64,000 nt of DNA from Corythucha ciliata (Eukaryota > Arthropoda > Insecta > Hemiptera > Tingidae), in the NCBI GenBank assembly GCA_038030265.1, contig CM075937.1:16864001-16928000 (forward strand), read 5' to 3'. Positions 12,052-22,124 of this stretch are shown piece after piece; position 1 is the stretch's first letter, and each line of letters starts with the position of its first letter. The position numbers and the translations under genes are program-made. The notes below the pieces were generated by a model. The model was not told where the DNA came from, did no database searches, and was given only the letters and a program-made list of their open reading frames with translations.

Positions 12052-13863
12052 CCTTTGCCGGTTGCTCCCCCTTCTACTCCACGCGATTTTCAGGATAAAG
12101 CACTCTGTAAGTTATTCAAGCGAAACCCAGACCTCAGGTGATAACCAGGAAGATTCCTTCTACACCCTCGGAGTATATGATATTCTCTCTAAAACTCGAT
12201 CTCGAAGTGAAAATAGGGAAACACCTTTGCTATAAAAGGATATTATACACAAGAAAGACACACCTGGCTTTCCCGCTTCCAATTTTCAGCGTTATGACCC
12301 CCCCCCATCACGCACCAACTGTTTCCCGCAATGACTTGCCCCACGGTTTCATTTAATTTTATAAATTTGGAATGCTTTGCGTCAGATCAAGAAGTCTCGG
12401 TTATTTTAGAAGTTGCATAATTAATTTTTTTGCGCTCACACATAATTTAGGAATGCGCGGATAGCCTAAAAATTATTTTTCGGAGAGACTTTCAAACGCC
12501 TACAACATCGGTTTTGACAGGCACAAGCTAAGTGTTGGATGAAATTTAGTCTTATAATCGTTTCATGACTTTCAAAAAGCGGTTCGTTGAGTCCGATTGT
12601 TAGTTTCACGAACCGGAAAATTAAATCGAAATTCCAAGGTAACGTCCTTCGCCCCACCATTCTCTCCTTTGCCATCACCTAAAGAGTTTTCCTTATTCCA
12701 TCAGAATCCTGTTCAATTTACGCGAAAACACTCTAACGTCCTCACCACTCTTATAGCCCCTCTACCCCTCCTTTAATCCCCTTTTTCCGTTTCACGTTTC
12801 GCCGAAAGTCAGAAGTTAGCTTTCCTTCACCCCCCCCCCCCAGCAATTCCACCACCACCACTAACCCACCGACTCAACTTTTCCTTATTGTCCCAACTCG
12901 CTGGAGAAACCCTCCCTCCATACCACCACCTGCCCATTCATCAGCGAACGCTTAACCAAATACCCACTCCACCCCCCCCCCACCGACACACTCAAACAAC
13001 GAACTTAAAGCATTGTAAAGTTGAAGCAAATGAAATAGGGTCGGCCGCGTTCACAGGGTCTCGAGAGAAAGAGAGCGAGTGAGAGGTATAGAGTGACAAC
13101 TTTGAGTTCTTTGAGCGAAATAGCGGCCTCTTGGTTTGTTCAAACATCTAAAACTAACGTGGACCGAGTATAGCCGTGGAAGGAGGCAATTGATATCGAC
13201 TTAGAAAAGGAAAATTTGCTTTTCTCTCCAACGCGATCAACCATCCGTCCCTACTCCATTATTTTTTACGCGGTGAATGTAATCAAAAGGATTTTTAAAA
13301 TTACCCCCCAAAAACGATGTTTTCGCTGCCTCCAAAGGTAAAAATAATTTCATTCCACGCTAAGCATTAACTTCCTTTTTTTATTATTGATGAGCTTGAT
13401 TCGATTAAAATCGTAAAAGTGAGTTTATTTAAATAATCAACTCGTTTCGGTATTGTCAATAAACCCTCCCAGAAATTCTATTCACGCGTGTAATTTATTT
13501 CTTATAAATGCCATTACAGGAATGTTTGCGAAGGAAAATTTATCTACGTTATACACGTTTCAGCAGTATAATATTTTAATTACATTTGCACTCAGAGCCC
13601 AATAAATGTTTACCCTCAACTCTTCACACGAATTTATTCGACTTTCTCGCTATAGCCATTGTGTTCTATACCCGATTCGATCATATTTTAGGGAGAAAAA
13701 AGCGTAAAGCCTGGAAGGTTTTTCACATTTTCCCTCGGAATAGTGGGAAAAAATTGCGATGGAAACGTGTGCGAGTAGGGGGAAAGAGGGTAGCCAAATG
13801 AGGTTGTCACCTTTTGGCAAATGTCGCCTCGAAGAAATCGACGACAGGGTATAGGTATGCGCA

Positions 13864-13888
13864 GAAAAGAAAGAAAGAAAGAAAGAAT
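13864..13888 (+). repeat. GAAA microsatellite
   Basis: Six GAAA units. Confidence 0.9.
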
Positions 13889-14495
13889 ATAGGGATGAAA
13901 GGATGCGTGAGGGATTTTCCCGATGTTATACAGGACAGGGTCTCCGGGTGAATGTAAGAAATGATAAGGGGATGATATGGTGTGGGGGGAGGGGGAGGGA
14001 TGGTTGGTGGTGCAAAGAGGGCGTATAAATTTCGAGCACGTTTTCTGAAAGCGCGAAAGGGGATCGTAGTGGGAGTTGAAAGTAGAAGGTTTGAATGATC
14101 GAAGTGGCCACAGATTATGTAAGAGTGGGGGGGATGTGTTTGGAAAAAAGAGATATCACGGCGAGTGGAAAGGAAAATAAATTGATGAGAGCCATTGTTT
14201 GATTGATTTTTGTTTTTCTCTTTCTCATCATGTACGCGATTTTTTCTTTTTTGTGTGTGGAATAAGACCTCAATACACTGACATGGCCGGGCACCATGCA
14301 ACACCCTCTTCACTGCCTCACCGGCCGTCAAAATATCTCGTTAGGGCCAATGGACAGTGGACTGTATTTTCAAGGTTTTGAAAAAATGAAAATTAAATAA
14401 ATAATTATTTTTATTTTGGAGGAAGGAGTGATATCTGGCTTTTAATTTTTTTTTTTTTTTTGACCGATCCTGCCGGCGTTTTAGTTGTCAGCGAC

Positions 14496-14525
14496 GTTTC
14501 GTCGAGGGATCCTCGACGTCCTCAG
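14496..14525 (-). ncRNA. Hammerhead-ribozyme-like core
   Basis: The minus strand reads CTGAGGAC, then GTCGAGG-ATC-CCTCGAC as a perfect 7-bp hairpin, then GAAAC. CUGANGA followed by stem II and GAAA is the hammerhead catalytic core, here with one extra base before the stem. Hammerheads are known in Penelope-like terminal repeats. I have not established stems I and III or the cleavage site. Confidence 0.45.
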
Positions 14526-14590
14526 GTTTCTTTTTTTGGCTTTTGTTTGTAATGACATGTGGTTTTATATTTTTTCAATTTTGAAGGTTT

Positions 14591-15878
14591 TTAAGGTGTA
14601 TCTGAGGTGATGATAGGTGTGTAAATCTTGAATAAGTTGTCTAAGTCTCTTTTGTAGTTCATCGTGTTGTGTTTTCTAATTTCTACCATTTCTAGAAATT
14701 TTCTGTTGTGTGTGTTGATTTCTTGGTGTAAAATTTTTGGGTTGTTTAGATCTAGTTTATGTGAAAGTTCTTTGGCGTGTTGAGACAGTGCTGTGAGCGG
14801 TGTACTATCTGTTAAGCTGCGGTCATGTTGTTTTAGTCTTTGTTTTAAGTATTGTTTTGTTTCACCAATATATGCTTGGTTACAATTTAGACAGTCTACT
14901 TTATACACAACTCCCGATTTTTGGAGCGTATTCGTTTTGTCTTTTAGTTTAGAAAAAAATTGTTTGTTAGTGTTGTAAGGTTTGTAAGAAATCTTCAAGT
15001 TGTTGAATTGTTTGAAGATTTTTTGTAATTTAATGGTTAAAGGACCAGTATGTGTGATTGTTGCGTATTTTGTGTTTGATTGGTCATCGAAATTTTGAAT
15101 AGCTGGTGTGACCTGAAGTTGATTGTTTGAACGGTGTAGAAATGCATGTATTTCTTTTTTTATGAGTTTAATCGGGTAGTTGTTTGCCAGTAGTACTTCT
15201 TGTATTTCTTTAATTTTTTCTTTGTGATAATTTGGGTGCGTTAATTGTAAATATCGCTTGACTGTGTTCTTGATGACATTGATTTTGTGCGTGTGTGAGC
15301 TATTTGATTTGAAGTTTAATAGTCTACCTGAAAATGTTGGTTTGGTGTAGTGTCTGGTGTATAGTTGTCCATCGTTGTCTCTGATTATTTCAAGGTCAAG
15401 AAATGGAATTTTTTGATCTTTTTCTGTTTCCATTGTAAATTTCATCGACGGTTCGCAGAAGTGGTTGCATAGGTAGAGAAGGTCTTGTACTGATGTTTCA
15501 TCAATGGCGATTAGTGAGTCGTCGACGTATTTGAATAAAATTTTGATTTTTCCTTTGAATTTGTTTTCTATTTGTCTGAATAGTTCGTCTAGGACGATGT
15601 CTGCGATGATCGGGCTTAATGGATTACCCATTGCTAGTCCGCAAATTTGTTTGTAGAATTGTCCTTGATATGCACAATATCCGGAGTTCAGGCAAAAGGA
15701 GAGTTTCTTCGAAAGTCTTTTGTTCTAGGTTCGCTGTATTATTTTTGATTTTTGTCCATAGTTTCATGATGATTTCGAAAGCAAAATTTAGGGGAATTGT
15801 CGTGAATAATGACACAGCGTCTAAAGATATTAATTTGAATTTCGAGTCAAGCTTCAAAGATTCAATTTCGTTCTTCAC
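14591..15878 (-). pseudogene. Penelope-like reverse transcriptase/GIY-YIG protein
   Basis: The minus strand encodes the C-terminal three quarters of a Penelope-like element polyprotein. In order it shows a motif A region (LISLDAVSLFTTIP) at about 15830-15790, a region reading YQGQFYKQICGLAMGNPLSP around 15680-15610, the catalytic YVDD box near 15530, and the RT thumb. A GIY-YIG endonuclease follows at about 14910-14810 (GVVYKVDCLNCNQAYIGETK). A single frameshift near 15695 separates motif A from the rest; the 346-residue downstream frame is otherwise open to its stop. The N-terminus is missing. Such proteins copy their RNA into chromosomal DNA by target-primed reverse transcription, with GIY-YIG as the nuclease. 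The long open frame suggests a fairly young copy, but the frameshift and 5' truncation make it inactive. Confidence 0.93.
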
Positions 15879-16084
15879 TTCGAAGAATTTTTCACGTTGA
15901 ATCGCCCCGTTTCTTTAATCAATTTCAAGTATTTGATTAAAATTAATATTTCATTAAAATGAAACGTCGCTGACAACGAAAACGCCTGCAGGATCGGTCA
16001 AAAAAATTAAAAGCCAAATAAAATAAATAGGTATACCAAAATTTCATTGACGAAAAAACAGACAGAGCGAAGGGAAAACGCAGT

Positions 16085-16181
16085 CATATGTTTATTTCAT
16101 TAATTTTCTTTTAAAAAATGAATGAAATAGACACATGGCTGGTGAAAAAAATATTGCTTGTTGTTAGAGAATAGGCCCCCT
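16085..16181 (-). mobile_element. TIR element copy (CAGGGGGCCTATTCTCTAAC family), truncated
   Basis: The reverse complement of the right end reads CAGGGGGCCTATTCTCTAAC, then CAAGCAATATTTTTTTC and a body with ATGAAATAAACATATGACT. This matches the units at 62833-63098. The far end is lost at about 16085. Confidence 0.75.
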
Positions 16182-16189
16182 GCTCTTGT

Positions 16190-17285
16190 CCTTTTTCGTC
16201 ATAGTTACGCGGAGCCCATCACAATGAATTCGGAGGCGTTGAAAACGCCCACAAGGCATTTGAAATTCACGGTGTTTTTTTTTTTTTTTTTTTTAAACAA
16301 AAGGACGACTGTTCAAAGCTGCTTCGATTCGAGACGGTGGAAAATCCTTCCAAAAAAATCCGACAACAGAAACCGAACAGTTGAAGAGGTTCTGCGTCTC
16401 CGATGCCGCCAGTCTTGGCCCTGACAAAGTGACTCTTGGAGACGGCCCTGGCTCATCACTCAACGACTCACAAGTAGCACTCGTCCATTATATTGATCCG
16501 AGAATTGTGCAGTCTCCTAGGTCATATTTATGAGATGACCCTGAGCTAACCACACACGGCCAGGATTAATCCCGGGTTTGACAAATTGAATCCGAATCGA
16601 TGACTGAATCGAATATTTAGTACAAAAACTGCTGAGGACCTGCGAATTTCTTCTATTCTCGTGGTCGGATGGAACGAAAATTATTCAAAGAAGCTAAATC
16701 CTGTCCAAACGGATATCAAAACTCCGTATCACGATCCTAAATTGCATGAGCACGAAACCTAAAAGTCCTAATTTTTCAATTTTTTACCATTTTGGTTGGG
16801 GACGGCTGTCTGAAAGATGCCCTGGAGAGGTCTATCTCTCTCGCCCCTATACCATGGCGAACTACTGATGAGCGGGATTTAAACCCGGGTCAGCTGCTGG
16901 TTTGCCCTGAAAACCGAGTCAGGGAAAGGACCCAGGTCTCCACATTGAAGAGAACTGTAAGGGCATAACGTAGTGTTCCTTTAATTACTTGTAGAGTCAA
17001 GCAGAGGCGTAGCCAGCCCTTTATCTAGGAGTATGTCACTAAGAGGAGGCATGTCACGTAGAGATGAGTCCCCAGCAAGAGAACTTGTCGTTCAACAACT
17101 CAAAACTAGACGCTTAAAATCATAAACTCATCAACGCAGAAACTAAATTTGCACGGAATATGTCGTTATCCGTAAAAAAAAAAAAAAAAAACAAACAAAC
17201 AAACTAAGATCTCTTCTGAGAACTGTCATCGTACAGACTTCTTTCGCTCGAATTTTGGATCCAAAAACTAACAATTTTTCCTCTC
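16190..17285. other. Unassigned sequence
   Basis: A poly-T tract lies at 16275-16293 and a poly-A tract at 17175-17190. Around 16860-16890 there is a B-box-like GGATTTAAACCCGGG that could be part of a worn SINE, but no second copy in the window supports that. Confidence 0.4.
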
Positions 17286-17289
17286 GAGT

Positions 17290-17540
17290 TTTTAGTGAGC
17301 CATACCCACGGAAATTATTGTTTAGTGAGCGAACCCACAAACTTTCTCAAGTAATATGCGTAAAATTCATTTTTTTAGCAAGCCAGACCCGCCAGTTTTG
17401 AGCGATTTCAGCTACGAAAATTCATGAAACTGAATTTTTTGCTAACCAGAATCGTGAAACTGGGTTTTCCGGCGAGTGAAACCCGCGAAAATTGGTTATT
17501 AGCCCGCCTGACCTGCGAACATGGGTTTCTTTATTAAAGT
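17290..17540 (+). repeat. Diverged minisatellite, family C
   Basis: About 35-50 bp units mixing TTTTTAGCGAGC with ACCCGCGAAAATTGG. Confidence 0.6.
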
Positions 17541-17554
17541 CTGTCCACTTATAG

Positions 17555-18120
17555 TAAGCCTCTATAAGTTTCTACGAGTACTGAGAGTCCGCCATGTTTG
17601 ATCCCTCCCTCTACAAAGGAATCAAATAGATTTGATATCTCTCATTCGCTGCTCCGGTGATGTTAAGGGGGGGTTTCAGGCGGGTTTCCTCGACCCCTTC
17701 CCAGTCGAACCTCGCCTAAACTTCGCACATAAATTTTGGCTACATTTCTGCACCAATATTCGATTTCAAAGTCTTATTTTAATCTTCAAGAAGTTCTACA
17801 GTGACGTTAGATCTTGCTTTTCCAAATTTCATCCCTGAAATTACCTTAAAACACATTCGAATTCCAAAGTGTTTTGGGGTTATTTTAGGGATACAATTTG
17901 AAAAAGCAAGATCTAACGTCACTGTAGAACTTCCTGAAGATTTAAATAAAACTTTGAAATCGAATATTGGTGCAGAAATGGAGCCAAAATATATGTACGA
18001 AGTTTTAGGCGAGGGGTGACTCGGAAGGGGTCGAGGAAACCCGCCTGAAACCCCGCCTTAAGGCACTATAAAACACGAGTGCTGCAACACGCCTAGTCAG
18101 CGCCATATTTGGTCCCTCAT
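17555..18120 (+). repeat. Dispersed repeat interrupted by a foldback element
   Basis: AGTCCGCCATGTTTGATCCC near 17590 recurs, diverged, as AGTCAGCGCCATATTTGGTC near 18095. It also recurs as AGTCCGCCATGTTTGC near 40660, together with ATCAAATAGATTTG. The foldback at 17667-18057 lies between the two local copies. Confidence 0.55.
17667..18057. mobile_element. TTAA-flanked foldback element
   Basis: Two arms of about 190 bases form an almost continuous inverted repeat; the left arm's GTTTCAGGCGGGTTTCCTCG is mirrored exactly in the right arm. TTAA stands on both sides (17663-17666 and 18058-18061), the target duplication expected of piggyBac-type insertion. No transposase is inside, so it would be non-autonomous. 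Confidence 0.75.
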
Positions 18121-18873
18121 ATTCATATCATTATCATTTATCACACGGGTTTCTTGATAAGTAGGGTATTTATATTTATTTTCCGAGTTTCCTGCAAGTT
18201 TTGGCCGCGTTTCGTGTCTTTTAAACATTTCCTTCGTAATCAGTAGTTGATTCCTTCGTAATCAGTAGTATATTTAAATGCAAGTATAAAATGTCCTTTA
18301 TTTCACCCCTGATGCCGGTAAACATCGGTCAACAGTTGAATAATGAGTCGTAAGAAAGGTATTCAATCTGAGCATCTTGGTATTTAAGAACAGTTTTTCA
18401 TTAAATTCGTGTACTTATAGTGTGCCGAAAACTTGACGAGGAGGTATAGGATGAGGGACTTGAAACCCAAAATCGTGTCGTCGTTGATCATAACGGAAAC
18501 TTGGTATATGTTTCATGCCAATGAATACAGGCGTAAATGCTAGATTAGGTACCCAATCTCAAGTTGTTATACCCACCGTCCATGCCCATAATTACCAAAA
18601 TATACTTTACAGTGTCAATTAGTAAAGGCGAGTTTTCAATGTACTTTTCTTTTGAAATGCCTCAATCCTCCGTGATTCATAATTGTTCTTCTGGTTCAAC
18701 ATTTTTAGGAATATAAAGGTAATAATATACGTCCATGGACCATGGTCCATGGCGGTAGTTCCATGGTACGTCACACAATTGTTTGATTGAACATCAATAA
18801 AAAATCAAAACATTCAAGTCCGATTTTATTGATTATCCGTGGTCCAAATCAAGGTAAATTCACACTTAACAGT

Positions 18874-19172
18874 GATGAGACGGGTCTTCCCAATTTGCGG
18901 ATCAACAAAACGAATTCTGTGGGCCAGCCCATAACTCGCCCTAAAAAGTGGTCTGGATGGGCTAATTTTCTGTATTCAGAGACTGCTCCGGTGTGAGGAG
19001 AAAGGGGTCAGCAAAATATCGGATCGTCATCAAATTTTGATGGCTTTTACTGCCACCAGAGCAGAGTCTACATACAGAAAATCAGCCCAGTCGGACCACG
19101 TTAGGGCGAGTTAAGGGCTGGTCCGCAGAATTCGTTGTGTTGGTCTGCAAATTAGGAGGACCGTGATGAAAC
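18874..19172. mobile_element. Foldback element
   Basis: Arms of about 120 bases, imperfect. The left arm holds ACAAAACGAATTCTGTGGGC and ATAACTCGCCCTAA, and the right arm holds their reverse complements near 19125 and 19108. A loop of about 55 bases separates them. Confidence 0.7.
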
Positions 19173-19444
19173 AGTGATTTTTCAGAAAAATGTGCTCACT
19201 GTTATTTTTAATTCTTACATGTTAAATTGCCTTGAAATTTTAAAAATCACTGTGGTAATCACGTTACGTTGCCGATCGGAGCACTGAATCACTGTCACGT
19301 GCCGGTCTAGTATGAATTGATCCCTAGAAATTGTGCGAATAATATTTTTATTTTTGCCAGACAAGTCACGTGCCGGGCACGGCACTGTGACATGTGAATC
19401 AACCTAGAAGGTTTTTGATTATATTGTGAATGTTAAATTATTTA

Positions 19445-19706
19445 GGTAATTGTTTAATTAATTGAGTATAACATTCTTTATTATATTTTAAATATGCCGA
19501 CTAGTTTCGGGGTAAGTGCACCCCGTTTTCTTGTGGTACCTGTCCGTCAGCAGGATTATTTGGAAGTCTGTGTTTATTGACGGGTGACGGGGAAATTTGT
19601 TTGCGAACTGCGGATGCCTTGAAAATGGGGTGCACTTACCCCGAAACTAGTCGGCATATTTAAAATATAATAAAGAATGTTATACTCAATTAATTAAACA
19701 ATTACC
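19445..19706. mobile_element. Young foldback element with near-perfect arms
   Basis: Left arm 19445-19530 and right arm 19621-19706 are 86 bases each and differ at one position. The arms start GGTAATTGTTTAATTAATTG and end inside GGGGTAAGTGCACCCC. CAACCTAGAAGG occurs both upstream (19401) and immediately downstream (19707). The loop is 90 bases, and no protein is encoded. Confidence 0.85.
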
Positions 19707-19713
19707 AACCTAG

Positions 19714-19865
19714 AAGGCCTCGCCACACCCAACGCGAACTGCCGCGCGGACTGGTCCGCACACGGAAAAACTATGGTAACGGGGTGTACCTCACCCACGT
19801 AGTCATGGTTTTTTGGCGAGCGGACCAGTCCGCGCGGCAGTTCGCGTTCGGTATGGCGAGGCCTT
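19714..19865. mobile_element. GC-rich foldback element
   Basis: Arms 19714-19759 and 19820-19865 are 46 bases with two mismatches; the core is CGCGAACTGCCGCGCGGACT. It begins eight bases after the preceding foldback ends. Confidence 0.8.
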
Positions 19866-20064
19866 AATGGTATTGACACTTCCGAGATCAAGACATCACT
19901 ACTATCTGGCATTTTCTGCCCTAGGTATTTCAATTTATTTTGTCTGCTGCAGTCTGGAGATGCACAGTTCCTAGGGTGAAAGGGCCTTAGATGGTTCGTT
20001 TGTCGCGTCGTAAGTAAAGAAAACATCCGAAGAAATCCCCCCTCCCCCATAAATATGGCACTGT

Positions 20065-21045
20065 GCGCAGTAAAAAGCGGTTGATTCTGAAAGTTTTGGT
20101 GGTACTTAACCGAAACTCTGGCTTTACTCGACTATGTGCTTGGCCAAATTATGATTTTGGGAGAGGGACGGCCCATCGGCTTCGAATTATGATCTGCCCA
20201 ATTGCCGGGCTGATCGGGACCTGGAGCCTTAGTACGAACGGTCGGGATTATGTAGAGGGATCCATCACACGCCGCTAGGGAATCACACCCGGCGGGAATG
20301 AATGGTAGTACTAAGTCGCGGGATAATCCCACGCCTTGCGAGTGGGATGCGGGAGTGTGGCGGTATCCAAGAGGGAGCCCCGTCAAGAAACGAGAAAAGT
20401 TTCTAAAGAAGAGGTCATGATACCATCCGAGCGATTCCAATCTATTTCTTTATAGTTATAAGTATAGTTACTTCGTTTTTAAGGTGTAAATTACAATTAT
20501 ACATTTTGCGCACGTCTTTGACAACGCATACGAATATGGTGGTATACCTTATTTATTATTTTCATTCGTCCTAGAATCAAAGGTTTGAGTTTATGCTGCA
20601 CATTTCCACACATTTGAGAATATTGCATGCTTGAGCATTTATTTCTCCTACTTTTTGAATTGTTTATTTCAAAAAAATAATAAAAAAATGTCCAGGGTTG
20701 CTTAACTGCCTTTTTTTTTTTTTTTTTGAAAACCCCGATTGTGAGCCTAGTACGCAAGCCTAACAAATGCACAATGCGGACTTAAATGTGAGACGCCTGA
20801 CGCACAAAAAATTAATTTTTCGCTCGTCGTTCAGAGCAGGGCAGACGTTTGGGATCACAAAAGAACGCTTATTGGGGAGCTTGGACGACAAACGTACAGA
20901 AGTGAAGTGTTCACAAACTCAGCGAAATTCATGCGTTATAAGCTTGGGATCCGGCCTTAAAGTCATTTCAGTGCTCAAAAACGGAACGCTGGCATCCAAA
21001 CACTCTTAAGTTACTTGTACTCAATAAATGGGGTACATTATGGGG
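20065..21045. other. Unassigned sequence
   Basis: No gene or repeat family recognised. A poly-T tract lies at 20711-20727. Worn GC-rich stretches at 20150-20440 hint at an old insertion, without a family match. Confidence 0.4.
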
Positions 21046-21049
21046 TAAT

Positions 21050-21985
21050 TTAGCCCGGACGTTGGGGTAATTGGGTTCCGGCCGTCCGGCAACACTGGTA
21101 ACAACCCACACCCGGTTCAAATAAGTCCTTGTAGCGAGAAAGTAAAGATTTTAAACCATCATTTGACCAATGCTTTACGTTATTTAATTCGAAAGAACTT
21201 ATGCCATTTCGAGCCAACCAGTCGCGTCCCAAAAGGGGTTTTGAATTTTTCTTCACTACAAAAAGCTTTCCTTCAAATCGCTTGCATTCCATCGGGACCT
21301 CATAATACCAACTGGCTGGATTACGACTGGAATAATTCCAACTGGCTGTAAACTTTCTCCTCCGAATGCTCCAAGTTTTACCGAAGTCGGCGAAATTCGT
21401 AAATCTGAAAATTTTGAGTAGTAAAGTTCCAAGGATATCACCGAAATAGTCGATCCTATGTCCATCTCCATTTTTAAGTTACGAAATGCAAACGTCACTG
21501 ATATAATACGTCAATTCTAAATTGGTTTGACCCAATTTTTTTGGACCGAAAACATGTCCAAAACGTCCATTTCCTCTTCCACAGCAGCCACTTCACGATC
21601 CTTGAAACAAACTGCAGCTAAGTGCCCCTTCGTTTGACATTTTCTACATTTATAATTCTTTAATCTGCATCTGGCGTGTGATTATTCTTTCCGCAATGGT
21701 TGCATCTTATTCGTCTTCCTCATTCATTTCAACCGATTGTTGCTCTAAAAACGGCTTCAGAAGAAGCTTCGACGTTCGAACGGTTCGCCTTTCGACCTTT
21801 CTTCCTTCTTCAATCATATTCATCACGAAAAATTGTTCCAATCGCTCTTGATACATGGTCCAATCATCCGCTTCCACGTTAAATTCTTTGATCATGACTA
21901 TATTGGGAACCGAACAATTTACTTCTCCCTCATTTCTTTTCTCTCTTCTTTTTTCGACATCTCCGGCAACGGTGCGGCGCCTCAT
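21050..21985 (-). pseudogene. Ty3/Gypsy-type gag-protease fragment
   Basis: The minus strand preserves, in order, three parts of a Ty3/Gypsy LTR retrotransposon. The gag portion at 21985-21780 reads EFNVEADDWTMYQERLEQFF, the usual start of Gypsy gag in animals. A CCHC zinc knuckle at about 21692-21600 is broken by a frameshift (CNHCGK, then CRKCQTKGHLAAVC). An aspartic protease follows at 21470-21300, with DIGSTISVIS in place of the usual D-[ST]-G active site. Next comes LLGRDWL near 21230, the standard link into the reverse transcriptase, ending around DLF at 21120. Reverse transcriptase, RNase H, integrase and LTRs are absent. The Asp-Ile-Gly change, the frameshift and the truncation show an inactive fragment. 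Confidence 0.85.
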
Positions 21986-22009
21986 TCTCCGTCTTAGCTC
22001 CTTCTCCTA

Positions 22010-22120
22010 GGGCCGTATTCCGAAGCCGTGTGAAAATGCCGCAAAAAAACGGTTGCTATGGCGGGATAATGTTATTTATTATTCGGCGTCCTTGGATCCC
22101 GACCGTTCGGAATAAGCCCC
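22010..22120. mobile_element. Short TIR element (GGGCCGTATTCCGAA ends)
   Basis: The left end GGGCCGTATTCCGAA mirrors the right end TTCGGAATAAGCCCC, and CTA flanks both sides. The inner ATGCCGCAA, GGCGGGATA and CGGCGTCCTTGGAT are shared, inverted, with 40161-40294. Confidence 0.75.
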
Positions 22121-22124
22121 CTAG

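Larger units (their letters stand above)
9990..14440. other. Unassigned, mostly single-copy-looking sequence
   Basis: No recognisable gene. It holds a CT microsatellite, poly-T tracts, C-rich runs and an AAAG tract. The longest open stretch (13807-14331, minus) is low-complexity P/S/H-rich with no domain. The minisatellites common elsewhere are nearly absent. Confidence 0.5.
14440..16012 (-). mobile_element. Penelope-like element, 5'-truncated, with inverted ends
   Basis: The minus strand carries a Penelope-like protein remnant. Both ends hold the same block in opposite orientation: GACCGATCCTGCCGGCGTTT at 14462-14481 has its reverse complement, with small differences, at about 15977-15999. 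The terminal inverted block also includes GTCAGCGACGTTTC. Penelope-like elements are known for terminal repeats that can be tandem or inverted and for 5'-truncated copies that start with inverted 3' sequence. T-rich and A-rich runs mark both edges. Confidence 0.8.

Noticed and set aside
13807..14331. 174-residue minus-strand protein
   Set aside because: Low-complexity proline, serine and histidine content from C-rich and AAAG tracts; no domain, splice context or second supporting feature.
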